Assembly (NCBI GenBank): GCA_001664505.1 | Contig: CP011806.1 | Location: 5,146,831-5,201,670 of the forward strand | DNA length: 54,840 nucleotides | Origin: Acidobacteria bacterium Mor1 | GTDB lineage: Bacteria > Acidobacteriota > Polarisedimenticolia > Polarisedimenticolales > Polarisedimenticolaceae | Direction of reading: 5' to 3' | Part shown: piece after piece, positions 8,004-16,113 of the stretch | How the letters are laid out: each line of letters starts with the position of its first letter | Numbering within the stretch: position 1 is the first letter of the stretch | The notes under the pieces: model-generated | The model's database searches: none | The model's input: only the letters and a program-made list of their open reading frames with translations | What the model was told of the DNA's origin: nothing | Position numbers and translations under genes: made by a program

Positions 8004-9032
8004 CTAGTCGCCGAACCTGATCTTGGCAGTGTTCCAGCGGGTCTCGGACATGTCGTCGCCACGCAGCTCGCGCAGGGCGTAGCCGACGAAGGACTGAGCC
8101 ACCCGCTTGCGCCAGTGGAGCACGAAGTCGGTGTTGTCCATCGGCTTGGCCTTGCGGCCCGCCTTCTCGGCAGCCTCCTCGATCACGCCGTCGGTCAGTT
8201 CCTTGCCGACCAGCATCTCGGCGGCTTCGCTCACCACGATCGGCGACGAGGCGACGGCACCCAGCACGATCCGGGCGTCGGCGACGCCGCCACCGGCGTC
8301 GAACTTGACCGCAGCGGCCACGCCCAGCACCGGGAAATCGAAGGAGCCGCGGCGGCGCAGCTTCCAGTAGGTGCTCTTCCAGCCGGTGGCGTCGGGAAGC
8401 TCGACCCGGGTCAACAGTTCGTGCGGACGGCGGGTCAGGTACGAGATGCCGTCGTTGTTGTAGAGCTCTTCGAGAGACAGCTCCCGCGACTCCCGGGCGG
8501 CCAGCAGGTGGACCTTGGCGCCCAGGGCGATCAGCGCCGGGGCGGTGTCGGTGGAGGAGACGGCGAGGCAGCGCTTGCTCGCCGGGGCGACCCAGCAGGT
8601 CTCCCCTTCCTTCTTCATGCAGAAGTTGATCGATTTGCGCCACTCGTAGTTCTGGTCGTAGTAGTTGCAGCGGGTGTCCAGGCAGATGTTGCCTCCGAGG
8701 GTCGCCATGTTGCGCAGGTGGGGGGAGGCGACCTGGACCGCCGCCTGATGCAGTGCACCGTAGTGCTCGCGCACCCGGGGATCCTCGCCGATCTCGGTCA
8801 ACGTCAGGCCCGCGCCCAGGCGCAGGCCGGTGCCGTTCTGCGATTCCCGCAAGGCGGCCACGCCCTTGAGGCCGACCACGGTCTTCGGCGTCTGCTGGCG
8901 CCGTTTCATGTTGGGAAGCAGGTCGGTGCCGCCGGCGACGACCATGGCGTCGGGGCCTTCGGATGCCAGCACCTCGGCGACTTCTTGGGTAGTCGTCGGC
9001 GCCAGGTAGCGGAAACGGGGTAGTCGCATCAT
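8004..9032 (-). CDS. Molybdenum hydroxylase FAD-binding subunit, 4-hydroxybenzoyl-CoA reductase beta-like, with [4Fe-4S] insertion
   Basis: 342 residues. FAD-binding motifs are VVAGGTDLLP (about 31-40) and TLGGNICLD (about 111-119), followed by the CO-dehydrogenase-flavoprotein C-terminal domain. Between them lies a roughly 40-residue insertion with cysteines at 122, 138, 146 and 155 (counting from the first Met). Spacing is 16, 8 and 9 residues, which as I recall is the cluster-ligand pattern of the 4-hydroxybenzoyl-CoA reductase beta subunit and is not found in ordinary xanthine dehydrogenases. It would carry electrons between FAD and the [2Fe-2S] clusters of the partner encoded at 11482-11985. 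ATG at 9032 overlaps the upstream TGA (ATGA), indicating translational coupling. The enzyme is expected in the cytoplasm. The exact substrate is unproven. Confidence 0.9.
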   Translation of the reverse strand: MMRLPRFRYLAPTTTQEVAEVLASEGPDAMVVAGGTDLLPNMKRRQQTPKTVVGLKGVAALRESQNGTGLRLGAGLTLTEIGEDPRVREHYGALHQAAVQVASPHLRNMATLGGNICLDTRCNYYDQNYEWRKSINFCMKKEGETCWVAPASKRCLAVSSTDTAPALIALGAKVHLLAARESRELSLEELYNNDGISYLTRRPHELLTRVELPDATGWKSTYWKLRRRGSFDFPVLGVAAAVKFDAGGGVADARIVLGAVASSPIVVSEAAEMLVGKELTDGVIEEAAEKAGRKAKPMDNTDFVLHWRKRVAQSFVGYALRELRGDDMSETRWNTAKIRFGD

Positions 9033-11485
9033 GACGATTTCACCTCGGCGAGCTTGGCCGCCCGTTTGCGATCGGGGTCGTTGACGGCCCGGCCGTCACC
9101 GCCGTCCCAGGGGGGCGGAACCTCCAGCGGCTCGGGCCACCGGACCTCGGGGAAGGACTCGGGGCCGTAGCGGCCTTCCTCACCCTTGGCCTTGCGATCC
9201 AGCGCTCGCAGGATCTTTTCCGGCGTGATCGGCACCTCGTCGACTCGTACGCCGACGGCGTCGAACACCGCGTTGGCCACCGCGGGCATGATCGGCAGCA
9301 GCGGGCCCTGGCCCACCTCCTTGGCGCCCATCGGGCCGTTGGGATCGGGGTCTTCGACCAGCTCGGTGAACACCTCGGGCATGTCCAGGGCGGTCGGGCT
9401 CTTGTACTCGAGCATCGACGGCTCCTTGTGCACGTAGGCGCCGGAGAGCTTGGACGGGAACTTGCGGTAGACCTGCTCCTCCATCAGCGCCTCGCCCAGG
9501 CCCATGTAGACGCTGCCCTCGACCTGACCCCGGGCGAGGACCGGGTTCAGGGTGCGGCCGATGTCGTGGGCGACCCAGACCTTGGGCACGCTGATCCAGC
9601 CGGTGGTGCGGTCGACGTCGACCTCGACCACGGCGGCGGTGTAGGAGTAGGCCGGGGAGGGGCCGACGCCGCCTCCCTTGAAGCGGGCAGCGGTCCGCGG
9701 CGGGGCGTACGAGCCGGTGCTGCCCAGCGTACCCAACATCGCCTCGGCCCGGTTGACCGCCTTGCGGAACGGCATCCCTTTTTCGGGGTCCTGAGCGTCG
9801 AACACCCTGCGGTTGGCGAAGACCAGCCGTCCCGCGGGGACCTCCAGTTCCTTGGCAACCGCCGTCGCGATCTGTTCACGCATTCGCTCGGCGGCCTGGA
9901 TCGCGGCGTTGCCCATCATCATCGTGACGCGGCTCGAGTAGGAGCCGAGATCCACCGGAGTCATGCCGGTGTCGCCGGTGACGCAGCGTACGTCGAAAGG
10001 CTCGATGCCGAGCACCTCGGCCACGAAGCCGACCAGCACGTCGTCGGAGCCCTGGCCGATCTCGGTGCAGCCGCAGAAGACTGTGACCGAACCGCTGCGG
10101 TCGACCTGGAGCTGCACGCCGGAGTGGGGCATGTCGTTCCAGTAGATCGCCACGCCGGCGCCGCAGAGGTAGGAGCCGCAGGCCAGGCCCAGCCCCTTGC
10201 CGTCGGGCAGGTTGCGGTAGCGCTCATTCCAGCCGGACGCCTTGACCACCCGCTCGATGCATTCGCCCAGGCCGATGCTGCCGATGCGCAGGTAGTTGGC
10301 GGTCAGCGAGTTCGGCTTGGCCAGCATGTTGAGCCGCATCTCGGCGGGATCGAGCTCCAGCTTGTGGGCGATCTTGTCGAGCTGGATCTCCTGGCCGAAG
10401 CGGGGCTGCACCGTGCCGTGGCCGCGCTTGGGGCCGCAGGGCGCCTTGTTGGTGAACACCCGGCAGCCCTGGAACTGATAGCGGGGCAGGTCGTAGGTCA
10501 CCGTCTGCAGGGCGCCGGTGTAGAACAGGCTGGCCACGCCGTAGGAGCCGTAGGCGCCTCCGTCGACCAGGGTCTGCAGTTTGGTCCCGGTGATCTTGCC
10601 CGACTTGGTCACGCCGGTACGGAAGCGCATCAGCACCGGATGGCGCCCGCGGTGGCAGTAGAAGACCTCCTCCCGGGTCAGCGCGATCTTGACCGGCCGG
10701 CCGAGGACCCGGGCGGCCTTGCAGACCACCATCTCGTGGTTGAACACGTCGCTCTTGCCGCCGAAGCCGCCGCCATTGGGCTGGGCCACCACCCGGATGT
10801 GGGCCGGGTCCATTTCCATCACCCGGGCCAGCGCCCGATGGACGTAGTGGGGCGTCTGGGTGCTGGACCACAGGGTCAACTTGCCCTGGGGGTCGACGGC
10901 AGCCAGCGATGCGTGCTGCTCCATCGGCAGGTGGGTGTTGCCCTGAAAGAAGAAGATGTCGTCGAAGACCTCGTCGGCCCCCTCCAATGCACCGTCCACG
11001 TCACCGAAGCGCAGGGAGACCCGCTTGTGAATGTTCCCTTCTTCGCCGTAGTCGTGGATCCGCGGCTCGGGGTTCTCGAGGCTGTCGGTGGGCTCCGCAA
11101 TGACCGGGAGCACCTCGTAATCGACGTCGATCAGATCCAGCGCCTCGAAGGCGGTCAGCTCGTCCTCGGCGATCACCGCGGCCACCGGGTCGCCGGCGAA
11201 GCGCGCGATCTCGGTCAGGCCCTGTTCGTCCTGGCTCACCGGCAGGATGCCGAACTCGATGGGCAGGTCGGTCCAGTCCATCACCAGGTGGACGCCGGGG
11301 TGTGCCTCGGCCTTCGAAGCGTCGACCGACTTGACCCGGGCGTGGGGGTGAGGGGAGCGCAGCAGCTTGCAGTGCAGCATCCGCGGCAGGGAAAGGTCGT
11401 CGGCAAAGTCGGTGCCCGCGGTGACCTTGGAGCGTCCATCGACCCGGCGGCGGGCCTTGCCGATCAGGTTGAAACCGTCGCTCAT
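9029..11485 (-). CDS. Molybdenum hydroxylase molybdopterin-binding catalytic subunit, 4-hydroxybenzoyl-CoA reductase alpha-like
   Basis: 818 residues of the xanthine dehydrogenase large-subunit family. The N-terminal ald/xan dehydrogenase domain starts KARRRVDGRSKVTAG. Molybdopterin-contact motifs include QPNGGGFGGKSD (about 232-243) and GPKRGHGTVQPRFGQE (about 348). The catalytic Glu is in GPMGAKEVGQGP (about 719-730). The protein has no signal peptide, so it is cytoplasmic, unlike periplasmic aldehyde oxidases. Together with the FAD/4Fe-4S and 2Fe-2S subunits it forms a complete three-subunit enzyme. The neighbouring beta subunit argues for a reductase of an aromatic acyl-CoA or a related substrate. 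It overlaps the upstream and downstream genes by ATGA junctions. No maturation or cofactor-insertion gene is present in the window. Confidence 0.92.
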   Translation of the reverse strand: MSDGFNLIGKARRRVDGRSKVTAGTDFADDLSLPRMLHCKLLRSPHPHARVKSVDASKAEAHPGVHLVMDWTDLPIEFGILPVSQDEQGLTEIARFAGDPVAAVIAEDELTAFEALDLIDVDYEVLPVIAEPTDSLENPEPRIHDYGEEGNIHKRVSLRFGDVDGALEGADEVFDDIFFFQGNTHLPMEQHASLAAVDPQGKLTLWSSTQTPHYVHRALARVMEMDPAHIRVVAQPNGGGFGGKSDVFNHEMVVCKAARVLGRPVKIALTREEVFYCHRGRHPVLMRFRTGVTKSGKITGTKLQTLVDGGAYGSYGVASLFYTGALQTVTYDLPRYQFQGCRVFTNKAPCGPKRGHGTVQPRFGQEIQLDKIAHKLELDPAEMRLNMLAKPNSLTANYLRIGSIGLGECIERVVKASGWNERYRNLPDGKGLGLACGSYLCGAGVAIYWNDMPHSGVQLQVDRSGSVTVFCGCTEIGQGSDDVLVGFVAEVLGIEPFDVRCVTGDTGMTPVDLGSYSSRVTMMMGNAAIQAAERMREQIATAVAKELEVPAGRLVFANRRVFDAQDPEKGMPFRKAVNRAEAMLGTLGSTGSYAPPRTAARFKGGGVGPSPAYSYTAAVVEVDVDRTTGWISVPKVWVAHDIGRTLNPVLARGQVEGSVYMGLGEALMEEQVYRKFPSKLSGAYVHKEPSMLEYKSPTALDMPEVFTELVEDPDPNGPMGAKEVGQGPLLPIMPAVANAVFDAVGVRVDEVPITPEKILRALDRKAKGEEGRYGPESFPEVRWPEPLEVPPPWDGGDGRAVNDPDRKRAAKLAEVKSS

Positions 11486-11985
11486 GAGTTCACCTCGGCT
11501 TTCTCGCCGCGGCGCAGTTCCTCGGCGGCCTGCTCCACCGAATCGAAGATCTGCTGATAGCCGGTGCAGCGGCAGAGCACTCCGGCCAGGGATTCGCGAA
11601 TCTCGTCCAGGCTGGGGTCGGGGTTACGCTCCAGCAGCTCCTTGGCGGTCAGGATCATCGCCGGAGTGCAGTAACCGCACTGGGATCCGCCCAGGTCGGC
11701 GAAGGCCGCCTGGAGCGGGTGCAGCTTCGCGTCGCCGACCCCCTCGATGGTCTCGATCTTCCGCTGGCCGCACTCCAGTGCCAGGGTCAGGCAAGAGAGC
11801 ACCGGCTTGCCGTCGACCAGCACCGCGCAAGCGCCGCACTCGCCGAGTTCGCAGCCGTGCTTGGTGCCGCAGAGGTCGAGTTCTTCCCGCAGTACTTCGA
11901 GCAGGGTCTTGTAGCCGTCGAACAGCACGTCGACCGACTCGCCGTTGACGGTGCACTTCAGTCTCTGTTTCTCGCGTTCGTCCAT
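11482..11985 (-). CDS. Molybdenum hydroxylase [2Fe-2S] iron-sulfur subunit, 4-hydroxybenzoyl-CoA reductase gamma-like
   Basis: 167 residues. The N-terminal plant-ferredoxin-type cluster site is CGTKHGCELGECGACAV followed by a Cys in VLSC (about 38-65). The C-terminal helical domain supplies the second cluster site, GSQCGYCTPAM and GVLCRCTGYQ (about 103-145). The protein relays electrons between the molybdenum centre and the flavin subunit. Its start codon shares one base with the TetR stop (TGATG), and its stop overlaps the large-subunit start (ATGA), so all four genes of the operon are translationally linked. Confidence 0.93.
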   Translation of the reverse strand: MDEREKQRLKCTVNGESVDVLFDGYKTLLEVLREELDLCGTKHGCELGECGACAVLVDGKPVLSCLTLALECGQRKIETIEGVGDAKLHPLQAAFADLGGSQCGYCTPAMILTAKELLERNPDPSLDEIRESLAGVLCRCTGYQQIFDSVEQAAEELRRGEKAEVNS

Positions 11986-12653
11986 CAGGACGACCCCCCT
12001 TCGGTCTCGGGCACCGCCGCGCCGCCGGCAGGCGACGGGTCGATGCCCCGAACCACGTAGTCCGCCAGCGACCGGGCCACCGCCGCAATCGAGCGGGGGC
12101 CTTCGGGCCGGTACCAGCGAACGGTCCAGTTGAGTGCGCCCAGCATGGCGCGAGTGACGAGCACCGGATCGCAGTCCAGCAGCTCGCCGCGCTTGAGCCC
12201 CTCGGCAATCAGCTTGCGGATGCCACGCTCGTAGCGATCTCGTTTCTTGATCAGCTTGTCCCGGAGTTCCTGGCCCAACACGTCCAGCTCCAGGTGGGCG
12301 TCGGAGCCTTCCAGTTCGTCGAGGATGACCCGCACGTGGGCGTCGGCGACGGCGCGAAGTTGATCCGGGGCGGCGCCGCCGGATAGCCGCGCCCGCTCCA
12401 GGGCCTCGAGCATGTTGTCCAGGGAGCGATCCTGGCAGAAGAACAGGATCTCTTCCTTGCCCTTGAAGTAGTGGTAGAGGTTGCCGGGGGAGAGATCCGC
12501 CTCGGCGGCGATGTCCCGCATACCGGTGGCGTGGTAGCCCAGCTGGCGGAAGGCCCGGGCGGCGGCTCGCAGGATCTCCAGCCGGCGCACCTCGGCCCGG
12601 CGCTTCAGGCGCTCATCGGCGTCTTTTGAACGGTTGTTCGGTTTTTGAACCAC
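11985..12653 (-). CDS. TetR/AcrR-family transcriptional regulator, first gene of the molybdenum hydroxylase operon
   Basis: 222 residues from a GTG start. The helix-turn-helix spans about 28-72 (ILRAAARAFRQLGYHATGMRD ... LSPGNLYHYFKGKEEILF), the canonical TetR signature with the SPGNLYHYF recognition helix. The C-terminal ligand-binding domain is helical. No ribosome-binding site precedes the GTG. A TTGACA/CATAAT promoter places transcription initiation at or within one or two bases of the GTG, so the message is probably leaderless. An inverted repeat overlapping this point is a candidate operator, so the protein probably represses itself and the downstream enzyme genes until an inducer (possibly the enzyme substrate or an acyl-CoA) binds. 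Inducer identity is inference. Confidence 0.9.
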   Translation of the reverse strand: MVQKPNNRSKDADERLKRRAEVRRLEILRAAARAFRQLGYHATGMRDIAAEADLSPGNLYHYFKGKEEILFFCQDRSLDNMLEALERARLSGGAAPDQLRAVADAHVRVILDELEGSDAHLELDVLGQELRDKLIKKRDRYERGIRKLIAEGLKRGELLDCDPVLVTRAMLGALNWTVRWYRPEGPRSIAAVARSLADYVVRGIDPSPAGGAAVPETEGGSS

Positions 12654-12658
12654 CGTTC
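12628..12658. promoter_or_regulatory. Candidate TetR operator (inverted repeat)
   Basis: GAACGGTTGTTC (12628-12639) and GAACCACCGTTC (12647-12658) are inverted copies with one mismatch, separated by seven bases. The dyad overlaps the transcription start and the first codons of the regulator, just downstream of the -10 element. Confidence 0.62.
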
Positions 12659-12687
12659 GATTATGGCAGAGAGGCCGGCCGTGTCAA
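12653..12687 (-). promoter_or_regulatory. Strong sigma-70-type promoter of the TetR/molybdenum hydroxylase operon
   Basis: On the minus strand TTGACA (12687-12682), a 16-base spacer and CATAAT (12665-12660) match the consensus in 11 of 12 positions. The expected start site, about seven bases downstream, coincides with the GTG start codon at 12653. Confidence 0.72.
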
Positions 12688-12715
12688 TGGAGAAGGGCCC
12701 CTCGCCGTGCGCCGC

Positions 12716-14020
12716 CTACTCCGAATCCAGATCCCGTAGCCGCGGGCAGGGCAGCGGGTCGCCGTCGGTGGCCCAGTCCAGCCGCAACGGTTTCCCCGAG
12801 TCGTCGGTGACCACGTCGACGAAGGCATAGTCCTGCGGGGACCAGAAACGCCGGGGCCCCACCGGGATCATGGTCCATTCGTTGGCGAACAGCGCGCCGT
12901 CACGGGCGGTCACCCGCAGCTCGCTGCCGGGGCGCAACTGGTAGATCCCTTCCCATTGCTGCAGAACGGAAGCGGCGACCGCGGCGCGCTGGATCTTCGG
13001 AAGGTCGGCCGTCGCGACCTCGCCTCCACCTGCGATGCGGTGGACGTCCCGGCGGATGCGGTTGCCCACGCCGGTCTGGAGGTTTCCGGTGAAGACCACG
13101 CTCACATCGCTCTCCTTGTGCCAGTCGGCGAAGGCGCGAAAGCCTCCGGTAACCCCGTTCCAGTCGAGTCCGTTGTCGTCGACGAAGGATTGCTGGGGGC
13201 CCGGGCCCAGGGCTCCCGTACGCACGGCCCGGAGCATCGCGTAGAGATCCCGGGCGGTGCTGTAGACCGAGCCGGCGCCGACCAGGTAGGAGAAGTCCTT
13301 GTGGCCGGCGTTGACGATCGAGCCCTCCGCTCCGATGCGGTAGGCTGAGGCGCGGTTCGGCAGAAGGGTGCGTCCGTCGGTATGGATGCTGTGCTTCATG
13401 CCTGCCGGCGTGAAGACCGCCCGCTGCAGCAAACTGTTGTAATCCTCGCCCGAGGCGAGCTCGAGGACCCGGGCCAGCACCGAGAATCCGCCGGAACTGT
13501 AGGCGTAGCGTTCACCCGGTTCTCCGGTGAGCGGCCTCTGGGCGGCGAAGCGCGCCATGTCCTCGGCGCTGCGAGGTTCGGTCTCCTGGTTCGGCTCGGT
13601 GACCCGGTGCGGGATGCCGGCGCGATGCCGCGCCAGATGCCCGATGGTGATCTCCTTGCCGCGGGGGAAGTCGGGGATCCACTTGGAGAGAGTATCCGCC
13701 AGGGTCAGCTTCTGGGCGCCGATCAGGTCGATCAGGGCGATGACCGTCATCGGCTTGGTCACCGAGGCGACGTTGAAGCGGGTCTCCGGAGTGACCGGGA
13801 CCGAGAGTTCCCGGTCGGCCCAGCCGAAGGATCGCTCGTAGATCACCTGATCGCCCCGGGCGACCAGCAGGTTGCCCGAAAGGTGATCGGCCTCGATGTA
13901 GGGCGCCAGATAGGCGTCGATCGCCGCGGCGACCTTCTTCCCGGGCGCAGCCTCCTCGGCCAGAGCGTTGGCAGCGGTCAGCACGACCGCAATGAGCATG
14001 AACAGATTCCGTCGCAGCAT
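12716..14020 (-). CDS. Exported serine hydrolase of the class C beta-lactamase/penicillin-binding protein family
   Basis: 434 residues from the ATG at 14020, preceded by GGGAGGG; a longer frame to 14071 lacks a ribosome-binding site. The signal peptide is MLRRNLFMLIAVVLTAANALA. The catalytic SxxK is in NVASVTKPM (Ser about 84), and the second motif lies in the YAYSSGG region (about 170), where Tyr-Ser-Ser replaces the usual Tyr-x-Asn. The remainder follows the beta-lactamase-related fold (LARHRAGIPH, AGMKHSIHTDGR, AGSVYSTARDLYAML). Members of this family include D-aminopeptidases, esterases and peptidoglycan hydrolases; the substrate is not predictable. A C-terminal region of about 90 residues (IYQLRPGSELRVT) resembles the accessory domain often found after such hydrolases. 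Confidence 0.85.
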   Translation of the reverse strand: MLRRNLFMLIAVVLTAANALAEEAAPGKKVAAAIDAYLAPYIEADHLSGNLLVARGDQVIYERSFGWADRELSVPVTPETRFNVASVTKPMTVIALIDLIGAQKLTLADTLSKWIPDFPRGKEITIGHLARHRAGIPHRVTEPNQETEPRSAEDMARFAAQRPLTGEPGERYAYSSGGFSVLARVLELASGEDYNSLLQRAVFTPAGMKHSIHTDGRTLLPNRASAYRIGAEGSIVNAGHKDFSYLVGAGSVYSTARDLYAMLRAVRTGALGPGPQQSFVDDNGLDWNGVTGGFRAFADWHKESDVSVVFTGNLQTGVGNRIRRDVHRIAGGGEVATADLPKIQRAAVAASVLQQWEGIYQLRPGSELRVTARDGALFANEWTMIPVGPRRFWSPQDYAFVDVVTDDSGKPLRLDWATDGDPLPCPRLRDLDSE

Positions 14021-14101
14021 GGTCCCTCCCAGCGACAGTGCCCCTGTGTCAGGTACTACGCCTGAGAGCACCGAAAGTAACCCTGGGACGGTAGATTCCC
14101 G

Positions 14102-16048
14102 TCAGCGGGCGCCGGTGCCGCCTCCAGGGTCCGATGGACCGAAGTCCCTGGGAAGCTCCGGGCCCGGCCCGATGGAATCACTCCCGACCGGGTGGTCGGG
14201 ATCACACGCATTGCCCTTGCCGTCGCCGTCGTCGTCCTCCTGGCCGGGATTTGCCAGGCAGACGCAGTTGTCGACAGGGTTGAGCACGCCGTCATTGTCG
14301 GCATCGGGGTCGCATGCGTTGCCGGCTCCGTCCTGATCGGCGTCCTTCTGCAGCGGGTTCGCCTCGTGCAAGCAGTTATCCAGTTCATTGGGAACTCCGT
14401 CCATGTCGCAATCGATGCCCAGTGCGACACAGAGGTCGTCGACGGGGGAGAACGACATGTCCAGCCCCTCGGCGTTGTTCTTGACCAGCAGCGTGTAGTC
14501 GCCGGTCGCCCCGGCGACGTCCTCACCCACGATGCGGAATCCCAGGTTGGCCTGTTCAGACGCTGCGCTGAACAGGGAACGGTGACTGGACTCCAGCGAG
14601 CTCACGTTGGGCGAATCGAAGGCGCCGCCCCGGGCGTAGCGCCCGTCGAGGGGGTTGGCGGCCAGGGCCTCGGTCCATTCCCAGACGTTGCCTCCGGCGT
14701 CCAGCAGCCCGTACGGCGAGCGGGCCTCGGCGGAACCCACGGTGGTCACGTTGCCGTCGAGCCCGTTCCAGTCGGCGCCCAAGGCGTAGTTCGCGACCGC
14801 TCCCGGATTCGATACGTTGCCGTTGTTGTCGGAGCTGGCGATCGAGGGCGCCGTGGACCCGGTGGGGTAGGTGTTGTACCGCAGAGGGTCCGTCGGGTCG
14901 AAGGGGCGATAGTAGGCGGCTTTGTACCACTCATCCTCTGAGGGAAGGGACCACCTGGCCCCCGCGGTGCGTGGCGGGTTCGGTACGGAGAGGTCGTAAG
15001 CTCCCGCTTCCGTGGTGGAGCCGTCCTGAACGCCCAGCGGTCGCCCGTTGTGTAGCCAGTTGGCGAAGCGAGCGGCATCGGCGAACGAGACGAAATTCAC
15101 CGGTTTGTTCCCCATGTTGCCCCTGGATCGGTAGCGCCACTCATCTCCGACGGCGTAGCGCAGGATGCCTCCGCGTGGGTCGCTGCCCATCGCGGAGTTG
15201 AACAATCCGCCGGGATCGGACCGCGTTGCCACCGCGTTCAGGAGTTCCACATACTCGTCATTGGTTACCTCGGTCCGGCCGATGTTGAAAACGTAGCTGA
15301 CCTCGCCGAGGCCGTTGGCGTCCGCCGGGTTGTCCGGCCCGAAGATGGAGATGACCTCCAGGAGTGGTGCGAACGCGGCGGCGCGAAACGCCAGTACGTG
15401 CGGATCCGACACGAGCGAAGTGTCGTTGTTGCCCTGATCCCGCATGGCCTGATGCAGGGCCGCGACGACGCTGGACGCCGACATGCCGGGGGTGGGTTGC
15501 ACGCTCGCCGCGAAGGCGCGGGCGGCGGAGTTCGGCGGTCGAGGCGTATGGATGACGGTGACCAGGGGCGCCTCGGAGGAGTCGTTGGCATCCCCGCTGG
15601 CGGTGCCGTCAAAGCGTAGCTTGGCCGTCATGCCCACATCGTGGAAACGCAGGTCCATGGCCGACCGCAGTTGCCGCAGGCCGATGGGGTCGAAGCAGAC
15701 GTACGCATCACTGCAGAGACCCCCCGTCGAGTTGCGCACCGTGATGAACCGACCGGTGCAGAACGCGCTGAAGTTCTGGCTCGAGCAATCAGGGTTCGAG
15801 TTGATGGCATTGGCCAGGGTTTCGCAGATTTCACAGGAGTTGGCGCCGGCGGGAATCTCAACATCGACACTGCAATAGAACTGCAGATCTGCGGGTGGGC
15901 ACCAGACTTCGGGGTGGAGGTTGACCTGGTTGTCTTCGGAGATTGTTCCCAGGCTGGCGTAGGAGCCCTCGAAATCTCGAACTTGGGCTGTGGTGGTCGA
16001 CAAGCAGATCAGACTCGAGGCAATCAGGAATACGAGGCGGCTGGGCAT
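14102..16048 (-). CDS. Exported SUMF1/formylglycine-generating-enzyme-fold protein with C-terminal thrombospondin type 3 repeats
   Basis: 648 residues from the ATG at 16048 (GAGGAGG upstream), with the signal peptide ending in STTTAQ. The N-terminal part (about 25-200) is cysteine-rich and unassigned ([19 protein letters not shown]). Residues about 245-510 have the sulfatase-modifying-factor fold: [61 protein letters not shown], and NLGFRIVG. The segment after RGGAF lacks the catalytic cysteines of true formylglycine-generating enzymes, so it is probably a binding or structural variant. The C-terminus (about 548-625) carries Asp-rich calcium-binding repeats of the thrombospondin-3 type ([31 protein letters not shown]). 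It lies 65 bases after the metalloprotease gene on the same strand. Confidence 0.85.
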   Translation of the reverse strand: MPSRLVFLIASSLICLSTTTAQVRDFEGSYASLGTISEDNQVNLHPEVWCPPADLQFYCSVDVEIPAGANSCEICETLANAINSNPDCSSQNFSAFCTGRFITVRNSTGGLCSDAYVCFDPIGLRQLRSAMDLRFHDVGMTAKLRFDGTASGDANDSSEAPLVTVIHTPRPPNSAARAFAASVQPTPGMSASSVVAALHQAMRDQGNNDTSLVSDPHVLAFRAAAFAPLLEVISIFGPDNPADANGLGEVSYVFNIGRTEVTNDEYVELLNAVATRSDPGGLFNSAMGSDPRGGILRYAVGDEWRYRSRGNMGNKPVNFVSFADAARFANWLHNGRPLGVQDGSTTEAGAYDLSVPNPPRTAGARWSLPSEDEWYKAAYYRPFDPTDPLRYNTYPTGSTAPSIASSDNNGNVSNPGAVANYALGADWNGLDGNVTTVGSAEARSPYGLLDAGGNVWEWTEALAANPLDGRYARGGAFDSPNVSSLESSHRSLFSAASEQANLGFRIVGEDVAGATGDYTLLVKNNAEGLDMSFSPVDDLCVALGIDCDMDGVPNELDNCLHEANPLQKDADQDGAGNACDPDADNDGVLNPVDNCVCLANPGQEDDDGDGKGNACDPDHPVGSDSIGPGPELPRDFGPSDPGGGTGAR

Positions 16049-16060
16049 GGCGGTCCTCCT

Positions 16061-16088
16061 CGGTCGAGGCCGCAGGCGGGTTCGACCG
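16061..16088. other. Inverted repeat between two secreted-protein genes
   Basis: Seven-pair arms CGGTCGA (16061-16067) and TCGACCG (16082-16088) lie between the metalloprotease stop and the next start on the same strand. It may be a terminator or a processing stem; there is no T-tract. Confidence 0.3.
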
Positions 16089-16113
16089 ATGTTCGGCGCA
16101 CAGGGATGGGGGG

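Noticed and set aside
9428-11557. Plus-strand open frame of 709 codons opposite the molybdenum hydroxylase large subunit
   Set aside because: The minus-strand enzyme is certain by its motifs; this frame is a shadow.
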